Shown: positions 1 to 8,997 of the stretch, piece after piece
Layout of the letters: every line of letters starts with the position of its first letter
How positions within the stretch are numbered: the stretch's first letter is position 1
Assembly: GCA_009928955.1 (NCBI GenBank)
Contig: SABN01000005.1
Coordinates: forward strand, 1 to 61,434
Reading direction: 5' to 3'
Origin: Opitutia bacterium
GTDB taxonomy: Bacteria > Verrucomicrobiota > Kiritimatiellia > CAIQIC01 > Lenti-01
Length of the DNA: 61,434 nt
Notes under the pieces: model-generated
Database searches by the model: none
What the model was told of the DNA's origin: nothing
What the model saw: only the letters and a program-made list of their open reading frames with translations
Made by a program: the position numbers and the translations under genes

Positions 1-176
1 CATTATTGCCAACCTCGGATTGGTTGATGGTTGGCGGTTTGTGGTGAATGGCCGATGCCCCCACCACCGACCATCAACCACTAACCACGAACTGCTCCGT
101 CAGGCCGTAGGCTGTTCGCCCAACCGTGAACCCTGAACCCCATTCCATTTGTTCACATTACGGCTAACCTGTTCCC

Positions 177-440
177 ATGATCCGACCCAAGCCCAAGCCC
201 CGCAAACGCCCGCCTCCGGCCCCGCTGCGCCTGACCGGGACCGATGGCCACCAACTCGCCGCCGCGCTGAAAAGCGCGCGGAAGGCCCAAGGCCTCGTGC
301 AGATGGAACTGGCCGGCAAGATCGGCACCACCAAATCGGCGATTTCCCGCCTGGAGCACGGGAAAGGCGACCTCCGCCTCTCCACCCTGCGCAAGCTCGC
401 CGCCGCCCTCGGCCTCCGCCTGGACATCACCCTTTCCTGA
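177..440 (+). CDS. XRE-family helix-turn-helix protein (antitoxin-like)
   Basis: 87 aa ORF; LKSARKAQGLVQMELAGKIGTTKSAISRLEHGKGDLRLSTLRKLAAALG matches the HTH_3/XRE pattern. Confidence 0.8.
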   Translation: MIRPKPKPRKRPPPAPLRLTGTDGHQLAAALKSARKAQGLVQMELAGKIGTTKSAISRLEHGKGDLRLSTLRKLAAALGLRLDITLS

Positions 441-454
441 GCCTCCCCGCCGCC

Positions 455-532
455 GTGAAACATCAATGTTTCGGCGACATCAACGACTACCGGGAGCACG
501 GCCTGATCCGGGCCATCCACTTGGCCGGCTGA
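455..532 (+). pseudogene. N-terminal remnant resembling a KHQYFGDxNDYRKYGLLR-type protein
   Basis: GTG-started 25 aa ORF MKHQCFGDINDYREHGLIRAIHLAG* ends abruptly; similarity is from recollection of the motif. Confidence 0.4.
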
Positions 533-589
533 CTCCGCAGGATGGTCGCCGGGAAGCTGACGCGCGACGACGGCCGCACCGACGGGTTC

Positions 590-1543
590 TCACCCCCCGC
601 TGCTCCGCAGATGGGCTTCGGGAGAGAACCAGTCCGCCGGCAGGGGATTCGTTCCCTTCAGCCGCATCTCCAGCGTGAGCAGCCGGCCCTGCCCCCTTCG
701 TTTGCCCAGCGCCAGCCCCCCGCAAACGATGGTCTGCACCTGCCGGGTTGCCCCGTTGAACTCGATCCGAATCCATTCCGGCAACTCCGGGCGGTCCGAG
801 TTGCGCTGGGCGGCATACACCTCGAGGGCTCCCTCACCGCCGTCCCCGCAGCGCTCCCCGGTCAACCGGTAGTCCTGAGTGATCCGGTTCAGCATTCCAT
901 GCAGGTTCATGACCATCAACCCATGCACATAGTCCGGGATTTCCGTCACGTCACGGCCCGAATCATCGCTGATCCAGGATTGCCGCCGATGGTGCTGAAC
1001 CACCCAGGGGGCCCGGCCGTCAAATCCCCGCGTCACCCCCCAGCCACGGCTTCCCTGGTATTTCAAGACGGACTGGCTTCCCCGGACATAGAGAACGGCG
1101 CCATCCAGATGGAGGGCGGACCGGACGCCCCCTCCCCGCCGGCGACCGCCTCTCTCCGCGTCCGGCCGGTGATCCGCGGAATCGGGCGCATCGGCGTAGA
1201 TGTCCACGGCATACTCTTTGTCGCCGGTTTCGAAGGTCATCAGCACCTCTTCAAACCCGGCGTAGGCGGAAGACGTCCCCCCGGGGATCAGCCACAATCC
1301 CAGCAGCAGGGCCAGGGCCGCGGCCGCCGCCCACAATTCCATTTTCCAGTACGCGCGCCAGAACGAAGCCCGGGCCGGCTTGACGGCCCGGCAGACGCGC
1401 CTCACCCGGCGGGTCCTCTTCCGGGGCGAATCCTGCAACCGGCCCTGGAGGAGGGCGTGGACCAGCAGGTCATCGGCGGTCGCCTGGATTTCCGCCGATG
1501 TGACGGCCCCGGCCTCTTTCTGTTGTTCTTGCGAACCATTCAT
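590..1543 (-). CDS. Membrane-anchored hypothetical protein, putative anti-sigma/sensor partner of the upstream ECF sigma factor
   Basis: ATG at 1543 overlaps the sigma-factor stop (ATGA); one TM segment (WAAAAALALLLGLWLIPGG) followed by a C-terminal beta-rich domain. Confidence 0.65.
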   Translation of the reverse strand: MNGSQEQQKEAGAVTSAEIQATADDLLVHALLQGRLQDSPRKRTRRVRRVCRAVKPARASFWRAYWKMELWAAAAALALLLGLWLIPGGTSSAYAGFEEVLMTFETGDKEYAVDIYADAPDSADHRPDAERGGRRRGGGVRSALHLDGAVLYVRGSQSVLKYQGSRGWGVTRGFDGRAPWVVQHHRRQSWISDDSGRDVTEIPDYVHGLMVMNLHGMLNRITQDYRLTGERCGDGGEGALEVYAAQRNSDRPELPEWIRIEFNGATRQVQTIVCGGLALGKRRGQGRLLTLEMRLKGTNPLPADWFSPEAHLRSSGG

Positions 1544-2097
1544 GAGGCCCCTCCCGCGCAAACCGCCGGAAAAACGCCCTTTCGGCGCAGGCAGTCCGCC
1601 AGGCGGGACCGCGCCCGCTGCAGCCGTTTCTTGATCACTTCCCGCGTGGACTCCAGAGCGGAGGCAATCTGATCCGTTTTCTTCTCGTCCTGGTAGAACA
1701 TCCGGATGCACCGCTGCATCTCCTCCGGCAACTGGTCCATGCAGAACGCCAGGGCTTCCACCTTGTCCGTCCAGGCATCCCCCGGCAACCGATCGAGATG
1801 GACCATTCGTTCCTCCAACGCATCCAGCACCTCTTCATTGCAATAGACCGGATTGCGCTTCAGCTTGGTCAGATAGGCCAGGATCCGCTTGCGGGCGATT
1901 CCGCGGAGCCAGCGGGCCAGCGGCCGGGCCGGATCGTAGTCTTCGAACCGCCGCCAAGCCACCACCATGGTTTCCTGGCAGATATCCTCCGCCGCCGACG
2001 CATCCCAAACCGTGGAGCGGATGAAGGCCATCAGCATGTCGGCATGCTCGCTGACCAATGCCGCAAAGAGGTGATCCTGTTTCTGGTTCCTGCCCAC
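1540..2097 (-). CDS. ECF-type RNA polymerase sigma factor
   Basis: 185 aa, GTG start; region 2 (AAEDICQETMVVAWRRFEDYDPARPLARWLRGIARK) and region 4 HTH (KTDQIASALESTREVIKKRLQRARSRL). Confidence 0.88.
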   Translation of the reverse strand: MGRNQKQDHLFAALVSEHADMLMAFIRSTVWDASAAEDICQETMVVAWRRFEDYDPARPLARWLRGIARKRILAYLTKLKRNPVYCNEEVLDALEERMVHLDRLPGDAWTDKVEALAFCMDQLPEEMQRCIRMFYQDEKKTDQIASALESTREVIKKRLQRARSRLADCLRRKGVFPAVCAGGAS

Positions 2098-3026
2098 GAT
2101 GTGTCGCCGTTGATGTTCCGCCTGCCCGTTCTATGGCTCCGTTCAACGGCTTCGGGCACCACGCCCGCCGCCGCCGCCTTGCCCCTTGCCGCCGCCCGCC
2201 TGGCCCGCGCCCCCGCCGCCGCCCTGACCCGCGACCACGCCGATACCTACTGGCGCCTCCCCGGCCCCGGCGCCGTTTCCGCCGCGGTTTCCGCCGTTTC
2301 CGCCTTTACCGCCGGCTCCATTTTGCCCTTTCGCTCCACCGAATCCGTTTTTGCCATTTGGGCCGCCAAACCCGTTGTTCCCTAGCGGTCCGCCATGGCC
2401 ATTTTCGCCACCCTTGCCGCCCCCCAGCGCCGGACCACCGCCGCCGTCGCCGCCGCGATTGCCCGGTTCAATGCCAGCAAATCCCTGATTGCCGCCGCCA
2501 TTTTCCGCTCCATTGTCCGCCTCATTGCCGGCGTCCTTCCGGCGCGCTTCCAAGGCATCCGCCTCTCCTTTATCTTCCGAGCGGCGCATTTGTTGGACAT
2601 GATCCGCAGGCTGCTGTCCGGGCGCATAGGTCCCCTTGCCATTCGCCCCAACCCGACCGGGACGGCTCATGCGGTCCTCGCCTCTCCCGCCCCTGCCGCC
2701 CTCCTGGGCTCCCGCCGCCAGCGCAACCGCCATGCACCACATCATTCCCGCCGTCACAATCATTCGCATTGGGCTCATCTGTCGTTTTCCTTTCCCGTGT
2801 TACCGGCTTGTTGCCGTTTCATCTGGTATTGCGACGGAAACAGGGAACGGGGACATATATTTTCACAAACGGGCTCCCACCTCAATCCCATCTCTTGCCT
2901 CCCGTGCACCGATGCCAGCAGATTCACGGCGAAAACGGGGGCCGGTTCGTCCATGAGGCCCCCCATTCCCTGTCCCGGCCCGCGCACGGCGGATCAGCCG
3001 CTGCGCGGCAGGCCAAGGGTGAAGGC
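2097..3026. repeat. Duplicated cassette, copy 1 (Gly-rich gene plus about 250 bp upstream)
   Basis: Near-identical flanks (cgatgtgtcgccgttgatgttccgcctgcc ... ctgcgcggcaggccaagggtgaaggc) recur at 10908-11893. Confidence 0.85.
2143..2778 (-). CDS. Gly/Asn-rich exported protein (copy 1)
   Basis: Signal-peptide-like N-terminus (MIVTAGMMWCMAVALAAGAQ) then GGN-rich low complexity; paralogous to 10954..11646. Confidence 0.6.
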   Translation of the reverse strand: MSPMRMIVTAGMMWCMAVALAAGAQEGGRGGRGEDRMSRPGRVGANGKGTYAPGQQPADHVQQMRRSEDKGEADALEARRKDAGNEADNGAENGGGNQGFAGIEPGNRGGDGGGGPALGGGKGGENGHGGPLGNNGFGGPNGKNGFGGAKGQNGAGGKGGNGGNRGGNGAGAGEAPVGIGVVAGQGGGGGAGQAGGGKGQGGGGGRGARSR

Positions 3027-3261
3027 TGTAGGCCGCAGGCTCTAGACGCTTGGCGGTTCCCCCGACCTCGGACCTCGGATCTCGGAACTCGCCCCCGGTC
3101 TGCTGACCGCTGTCTCCCGTCCCCTGTTCTCTGTCACCTGCGCCGACATAACAAATCGACACTTCCCGCCCGTTGGCGCTATTCTGTCGACCAGCAGTTA
3201 CAGATTCCCCTACGACTTGTTTCCATCAAACTGTTCGACAGACGAATCCATGGAGATGACG

Positions 3262-3672
3262 ATGAGCAACATCCAGTTCCATTGCCCGCACTGCAGACAA
3301 ACGATCGAGGCCGGCCTTGACATGCTCGGCCAGTTGATGGATTGCCCCGCGTGCGGACAGACCGTCGAGGTGCAGAAGTCGCCGGTCAAGCTCCCGTCGC
3401 TCCCGCCCCCTCCGCCCCGGCTCCCGCCCAAGCTGAAAATGCCCATGCCGCCCGCGCCCCCGAAAATGGCGTCCAAGAAGAAGGAATACAAGGTGCTGAC
3501 GCAACGGGACCCGGCGTTCGGCGGGGAATTCAGCCCCGAAAAGCTGGAAGCGGTCCTCAATTCTTTTGCCGCGCAGGGGTGGCTGGTCGTTTCCGTCGCC
3601 ACGATCAGCCTTCCGGCCGGCCCCGGCTGCGCCCGGGACGAACTGATCGTGATCATGGGGCGAAACCAGTAG
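3262..3672 (+). CDS. Zinc-ribbon plus DUF4177-like protein
   Basis: FHCPHCRQTI...MDCPACGQ N-terminus; EYKVLT...EKLEAVLNSFAAQGWLVVSV C-terminus resembles DUF4177; ATG at 3262 chosen. Confidence 0.7.
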   Translation: MSNIQFHCPHCRQTIEAGLDMLGQLMDCPACGQTVEVQKSPVKLPSLPPPPPRLPPKLKMPMPPAPPKMASKKKEYKVLTQRDPAFGGEFSPEKLEAVLNSFAAQGWLVVSVATISLPAGPGCARDELIVIMGRNQ

Positions 3673-4019
3673 CCGCACGACTCCAGGCGGAACGCTCCGG
3701 CCGCTCGCGAAGCGGGTCGGCCGCCGCGCGGCTGGCTTGGGAGGAAGGCTGTAGGCTATAGATGGTTGGCTGTCCCCCCGACCGCGGACCTCGGTTCTCC
3801 GACCACGGACCGTCTCTTGCCTCCTGTCCCCTGTCCCCTGTCGCCTGTCGCCTGTCCCCTGACCATGAACAGCCAAGCTGCCGCGATCCGGGCCTTCCGT
3901 CTGGCAAGCGCTGCGGAAAAAACACCCGCTTAATTGACAAACCTTACACAGCAATATAGGTTCCCGCCACAGAACACCCCGGCGGGGCCCCATTCCTGCC
4001 GACCACCCACGAAAGGAAA

Positions 4020-4262
4020 ATGAACATGATGAAACTCAAAATCGCCTTGGTCGCCCTGATCGCGACCGTCGCCTTGGCCTCTATTGCCGGTGCCGGTGCC
4101 TGCGGCGGTCATGCCAAGAAGGCCGAAGCCGGCTGCGGCAGCGCAGTCAAGGCCGCCACGTCGGACTGCAGCGCCAAAGCCGAAAAGGCCGCATGTTGCG
4201 GCGAAGACAGCTCGACGTGCTGCGGCGCCAAAGTCGAAGCCCCCGCCGAGGCCGCCGAATAG
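4020..4262 (+). CDS. Small Cys-rich exported protein
   Basis: 80 aa; signal peptide then CGG...CGS...DCS...CCGEDSSTCCGA; AAGGAAA upstream; followed by an intrinsic terminator. Confidence 0.75.
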   Translation: MNMMKLKIALVALIATVALASIAGAGACGGHAKKAEAGCGSAVKAATSDCSAKAEKAACCGEDSSTCCGAKVEAPAEAAE

Positions 4263-4295
4263 CCCAACCCGTTTGCGCATCATGCGCAACCCCTG

Positions 4296-4338
4296 ACCGG
4301 GCCACGATCACCCTCCTTGGTCGTGGTCCGGTCTTTTT
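4296..4338 (+). terminator. Rho-independent terminator after the Cys-rich small gene
   Basis: ACCGGGCCACGA - loop - TCGTGGTCCGGT followed by CTTTTT. Confidence 0.88.
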
Positions 4339-4748
4339 GGGTGGTCCCGGCTCCTTCGCGGCGGATCGGATGGGCTGGTCGTTGTTCGCCGCGCACCAAA
4401 CAATCCACGACCAACAATAAATCGATGAACGAATCCCCCTCCACGGCGCCCTCCGTCCCGTTCGGTCCGCAGACGATAGACCCGAGACGGCAAACGATCG
4501 AGCCTTGCACAAGGGAGTGAACGCTTGTGGGCCGGGCCGCCCCACGACCTCGCGTCGTGGGAGGCAAACGTGGGCTCCCCCACCACGCGAGGCGGCGGGG
4601 CCCGCTAGATCTATACATGGCACTCATCTTGACACGACTCAACAGGGCGTGAACCGATTGCATGCGACGATGGAGGCGAAGGGTAACCTTTGCATTGCAG
4701 CGGGCCATGCGCAAAGCGGTTTTCATCCCCGTGGATGAACAATCCAAA

Positions 4749-6092
4749 TCAGAACGAAAACGTCTCGTCGTGGATGGCGCGCCGCGGCAGGCCGAGCGCG
4801 CGCAGATGGCCGATGACGGCCCGGCGCAAGAGGTCGGGCCCGCAGACGTAGGCGGTCAGGCAGGCGGGGCTGGCCGGTTCGACGCACGCGCGCAACAGCT
4901 CGCGATCCATGCGCCGGCCGCCCCCGCCGGGCTCGCGCGTCACGACCGGAACGAACCGGAACGCGGCGTGGCGGGCGGCCACGGCCGCGAAAAACCCTTC
5001 GTCGATCTGCTCGCGGCGGGTGGCCATGCTCCAGACCAGCGTGACCGGCTCCGTGATGCCGGCGGCATCCCATTCCCGCAGGATGGACAGAAACGGCGTG
5101 ATGCCGATGCCGCCGGCCACGAAGAGGTGCGGGCCCGCGCCGCGGACGGGCGTGAACCGCCCGTAGGGACCGTCGCAGAGCAACCTGGCGCCCACGGCCA
5201 CCGCCGGGAGGGCGGCCGAATAATCGCCGAGGGCTTTGATGGTGAAGTGGAGCGTCGGGGACCCCGGGGGCGAGGAGATCGTGAACGGGTGCTCCTCCAG
5301 GCCGCAGGCGGGCGAGAGCAGGCGGAAGAACGCGAATTGTCCGGCGCGGTGTTCCAGCTTGCTCCCGTCGGGCCGGGCGGCGCGGATTTCCACGGTGGAG
5401 TCGGCGAGGCGGCGCACGGCGGTGACGCGGAACGCGCGGCGGCAGGCCAGCGCCACCCGCAGGACCTTGTGGTGGACATGCACCAGCAGGGCCGTCGCGC
5501 CCCAGGCGCCCATGAGCCAGAGCCGGGCCCGGGTCTCCGCCGTCGGCGCGGCCATCAGCACGTGCGCCGTCGCCAGGGCGAGCGCCGGCGCCGTCAGATT
5601 GTGGAAGAGCTTGAGGCGCGAGTAGTCGAAGCCCAGCCGCCGCACGCCGAACGCGCGCAGGGCGGCCAGCGCCCCGATGCGGTGCAGCCGATTGCCGACC
5701 ATGAACAGGACCGTAACCAGGCCCACGGCGGCGAAAAGCGCCAAGGCGGCGACCCCGAATTGGATCTGGCCCGTGCCGAACTCGAAGAACCCGGATTTGA
5801 AGCCGACGTGCGCGCCGACCAGCACCAAAGCCGCGCCGGCCAATCCCCCGTGGAAGACCATCACGCGGTCGTGTCCGAACAGCCGGTCGAAGCTGCGGAT
5901 CCGCGCGGACAGGATCAGGGTGTTGGCGAAGTAGACGTAGCTGACGATCCCGCAGAACATGCCCAGCGAGTAGCTGTGCAGGATCGAGTACCAGTTGCCG
6001 GCGAAGTAGGCCTGAAGCGGAATCGCGGGGCCGAGCACGGCCGCGCCGAGCCACAGCGCCCGCCGCAATCGCTCGCCCGCCATGGCCCGCAC
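4749..6092 (-). CDS. Ferric-reductase-like membrane oxidoreductase with FAD/NAD(P)-binding domain
   Basis: Several TM helices, then HPFTISSPPG (FAD), LLCDGPYGRF and LFVAGGIGITPFLSIL (NAD-binding), CGPDLLRRAV. Confidence 0.85.
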   Translation of the reverse strand: MRAMAGERLRRALWLGAAVLGPAIPLQAYFAGNWYSILHSYSLGMFCGIVSYVYFANTLILSARIRSFDRLFGHDRVMVFHGGLAGAALVLVGAHVGFKSGFFEFGTGQIQFGVAALALFAAVGLVTVLFMVGNRLHRIGALAALRAFGVRRLGFDYSRLKLFHNLTAPALALATAHVLMAAPTAETRARLWLMGAWGATALLVHVHHKVLRVALACRRAFRVTAVRRLADSTVEIRAARPDGSKLEHRAGQFAFFRLLSPACGLEEHPFTISSPPGSPTLHFTIKALGDYSAALPAVAVGARLLCDGPYGRFTPVRGAGPHLFVAGGIGITPFLSILREWDAAGITEPVTLVWSMATRREQIDEGFFAAVAARHAAFRFVPVVTREPGGGGRRMDRELLRACVEPASPACLTAYVCGPDLLRRAVIGHLRALGLPRRAIHDETFSF

Positions 6093-6104
6093 TCCGTCGG
6101 CCCG

Positions 6105-6566
6105 CTACGGCGCGGCGGCCGGGGCCAGAATCTTGATGATCCTCGCCACATAGTCGGCGGCCAGGGTCTTCACGTCGCCCTTGCTCGAGGCCGACGTGAC
6201 CGCATCGACGTCGGCGGCCACCGTCCAATCGCCCGTCTTCGTGGTATGCAGGAGAATCCGGGCGGCCTCTGCCTGGTTCGCCGCCAGCCATTCCACGATC
6301 CAGAAGCGGACTTCGGAATGGACGCCGGAGTTGGTGATGAACACGGCATCGTAGTCCGCGGCCTTCGCCTCCAGCCCGCTCTTGGAGTGCAGGACCTTGG
6401 TCACCTCGCAGCCCTGCTGCGCAAGCGATTGCTCCATCGCCTCGACCAGCTCCTGCTTGAAATCGGTTTTTTCCCACGCGAGCAGCACGCGCTTCTTCGG
6501 CGCCTCCTGCGCCAGAGCCATCGTCGCCAGACCGACCAACACCCACGCCGCGATCGTTGCTTTCAT
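6105..6566 (-). CDS. Exported flavodoxin-like protein
   Basis: Signal peptide; KRVLLAWEKTDFKQELVEAMEQSLAQQGCEVTKV...YDAVFITNSGVHSEV resembles a flavodoxin fold. Confidence 0.55.
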   Translation of the reverse strand: MKATIAAWVLVGLATMALAQEAPKKRVLLAWEKTDFKQELVEAMEQSLAQQGCEVTKVLHSKSGLEAKAADYDAVFITNSGVHSEVRFWIVEWLAANQAEAARILLHTTKTGDWTVAADVDAVTSASSKGDVKTLAADYVARIIKILAPAAAP

Positions 6567-6740
6567 GCTTTCCTCCGCTTGCCGTCACCCGCGCCGCAAT
6601 CTTCACGTCACCCAAGGGAGCATAGGGAAAGCCCCGGCGCGCCGCAATAGTGAATCGACAATCAAATGCATTTGATTCCTTTGATTCCGGGCCAATTCGG
6701 TGATAGACTGCCGTCCACAACCCCACCGGAGAACCCAACC

Positions 6741-7292
6741 ATGAAAACGACCATCCTGTTCCTCGCCATGACCCTTGCCGCCGCTGCGGCCTCCGCCGCC
6801 GACGACACCCATACTGTTTTCGACTTCAGCCAGGACGCCGACGTCAGCGGCTGGGAAATCCAGGACGACGTCGTCATGGGCGGCGTCTCGCAAGGCCAGT
6901 TCGCCGTCAACGAAGAAGGCAACGCCGTCTTTACCGGCAACGTCTCCCTGGAGAACGACGGCGGCTTCTCCTCCCTCCAGTACGGCTTCGACCCCGTCGA
7001 CGTCTCCACCTACCGCGCCATCCACATCCGCCTCAAGAGCGACGGCAAGCGCTACCAGCTCCGCGTCGAGTCCGAAAAGAACGTCCGCCACGGCTACGCC
7101 TACGATTTCGAGACCAGCGGCGACTGGCAAACCGTCGAGATTCCCTTTGCGGACATGTACGCCATCCGCCACGGCGACCGCCTCGACCTGCCCAACTACC
7201 CCGGCCAGACTCTGGCCCACGTCCAAATCCTGATCGGCAACAACCGCGCCGAATCCTTCCAGCTCGAAATCGACAAGCTCTGGGTCCAGTAA
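6741..7292 (+). CDS. Exported CIA30-domain (NDUFAF1-like) protein
   Basis: Signal peptide MKTTILFLAMTLAAAAASA; FDFSQDADVSGWEIQDDVVMGGVSQGQF...FTGNVSLENDGGFSSL pattern. Confidence 0.85.
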   Translation: MKTTILFLAMTLAAAAASAADDTHTVFDFSQDADVSGWEIQDDVVMGGVSQGQFAVNEEGNAVFTGNVSLENDGGFSSLQYGFDPVDVSTYRAIHIRLKSDGKRYQLRVESEKNVRHGYAYDFETSGDWQTVEIPFADMYAIRHGDRLDLPNYPGQTLAHVQILIGNNRAESFQLEIDKLWVQ

Positions 7293-7322
7293 CCCCCCAC
7301 CCCCTCACGGCCGAAAAGGCAG

Positions 7323-7343
7323 GGCGGCTTGGCCCAAGCCGCC
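7323..7343. repeat. REP-like hairpin GGCGGCTTGG-C-CCAAGCCGCC
   Basis: Perfect inverted repeat with 10-bp arms. Confidence 0.85.
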
Positions 7344-7623
7344 GCGGCTGTTCGACTCCCACGGCCTTGCGCCGTGGGTGAATCAGATCATCCCCGTTGT
7401 AGGCCGCCCTTCTACGGATGGCGGGCTGTTGTTGTAGCCGGCCTCGCTGAGGCCGGGGCTGTTTGGCTCCTGTTTTCTTTGACAGGATTTACCGGGTGGG
7501 TTTGTTGTAGGCCGCCCTTATCCCCCCGGCCGACATCCGATCCCCGCCCCGCCCCCCTCCGCCACAAATCGCCGCTCATGCCGCGGTAGCTCTTCTTGAG
7601 ATGGAGAAACGAAAACGCAAAGG

Positions 7624-7681
7624 GCAAAGGGGCAAAGGGGTCAGTCCTTGCAGCAAAGGGGCAAAGGGGTCAGTCCTTGCA
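7624..7681. repeat. 29-bp exact tandem duplication (gcaaaggggcaaaggggtcagtccttgca x2)
   Basis: Two adjacent identical 29-bp units. Confidence 0.95.
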
Positions 7682-7752
7682 TTGTAGCACTTTGAAAATG
7701 CGGAGCGGATCCGTTTCCGCCCTTCCTCTTTTCGCCCCCGGATGGGTAAGAG

Positions 7753-8703
7753 TTATTCGGCCTGTTGCAAGGCCTGCCGGGCGGCTTCGCGCACGCCTCG
7801 GGATGTGATCGTGGCGCCGGTCACGGCATCCACGCCGTCGAGACCTTGCGCGGCGACAATGGCGCGGGGCATGGACTCCAAGGCGGCCAAAGGGCGGCTT
7901 TCCCGATGCTCGGCGATGGCGACGTCGGCGATTTGGCCATCCGCGATGGTGACGTCCACGGCGATATCGGCGACGTAGCCGGGCGCGCGGCCGCGGTAGG
8001 TGCCATCGCGCCAGGCCGCGGCGCGGGCGGGGGCCGGCGGCGGCTCCGCGGCGGCGCGGAGCGGATGGCCGACGGGCTGGGTCAACACCACGTGCTGGCC
8101 CGCTTCCAGCTGCATGGCTTGGGCCAAGGCGGGCTTGTCCACCCAGCCGACCGCGACGGTGGCGAGCTCGTGGGCCGCGCAAAAGAGATAGACGTTCTGG
8201 CTGATGAATCCGGTATCGGTGGCGGCATAGAACGCGACGTTCGCGGGATCGGCGTCGGGCATGCGGCGATGATCGGCGACGTAGATCAGCACGACGGGCG
8301 CCTGCTGCACGAAGGGCTGTTGGCCGGCGGCGGAACGGACGTCCGCCGCGAGGGTTTGCCGGAGCTGGTGTTGATCCGGCTGATAGAGATAGAGGCCGTC
8401 GGCGCGGGCGACGTAGACGTCGATGCCCTTCCAATTGCGGGCGGAAGGCGTGGTGCGGTGGCCGGTGGCGGGCCGGTTGACGCCGTTGGCCGCCCAGAGC
8501 AGCGAAGACAGAAGCGAATCGGACACCGCATCGGGGCCGATGTCCCGCCGGGTCTGCCGCCGGGCCAGGGCCTCCATCAGGGGCAGGCCGCCGGTCTGTT
8601 GGGGGGCCGGCAACGGCAAAACGACTTCGGATCCGGCCCAGGCCGGGACGATCGCCAGTCCCAGGCAAATGGCCAAGGCACGCACGCGGTGGGATGATTT
8701 CAT
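7753..8703 (-). CDS. Exported nitroreductase (SagB-type) fused to a C-terminal FMN_bind domain
   Basis: Signal peptide MKSSHRVRALAICLGLAIVPAWA; RRQTRRDIGPDAVSDSLLSSLLWAANGVNR...SARNWKGIDVYVA nitroreductase motifs; C-terminal DGTYRGRAPGYVADIAVDVTIADGQIADV...DGVDAVTGATITSRGV FMN_bind. Confidence 0.85.
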   Translation of the reverse strand: MKSSHRVRALAICLGLAIVPAWAGSEVVLPLPAPQQTGGLPLMEALARRQTRRDIGPDAVSDSLLSSLLWAANGVNRPATGHRTTPSARNWKGIDVYVARADGLYLYQPDQHQLRQTLAADVRSAAGQQPFVQQAPVVLIYVADHRRMPDADPANVAFYAATDTGFISQNVYLFCAAHELATVAVGWVDKPALAQAMQLEAGQHVVLTQPVGHPLRAAAEPPPAPARAAAWRDGTYRGRAPGYVADIAVDVTIADGQIADVAIAEHRESRPLAALESMPRAIVAAQGLDGVDAVTGATITSRGVREAARQALQQAE

Positions 8704-8997
8704 GAGCCAACTCCTTTTGGACAGGGTAACCGTGATTATGCTGCGAATCCGAACCATAACCCAAGCCGGACGCTGCCGCAACCCGGGCATTCCGGCAATG
8801 AAGACTGAAGGGTGAAGGGTGAAGGCGGAAGGCGGTAGGCTGTCGGCTGTTGGTCGATCTTCCGACACTCCCATACTCCGATACTCCTCTCCCCGTCCCC
8901 GATCCCGGATCCCGACCTCGCGGAGAGTCGGGAAGGCGTCCCTACCCGCCGATCCCGTTCGCGATATTCGCAGTTGGGTGCCCGAGCTCTTGTCCGG

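Noticed and set aside
4662-6650. 662-aa + strand ORF opposite the ferric-reductase-like gene
   Set aside because: Antisense of a clearly recognisable oxidoreductase; Arg/Gly/Gln-rich without domains.
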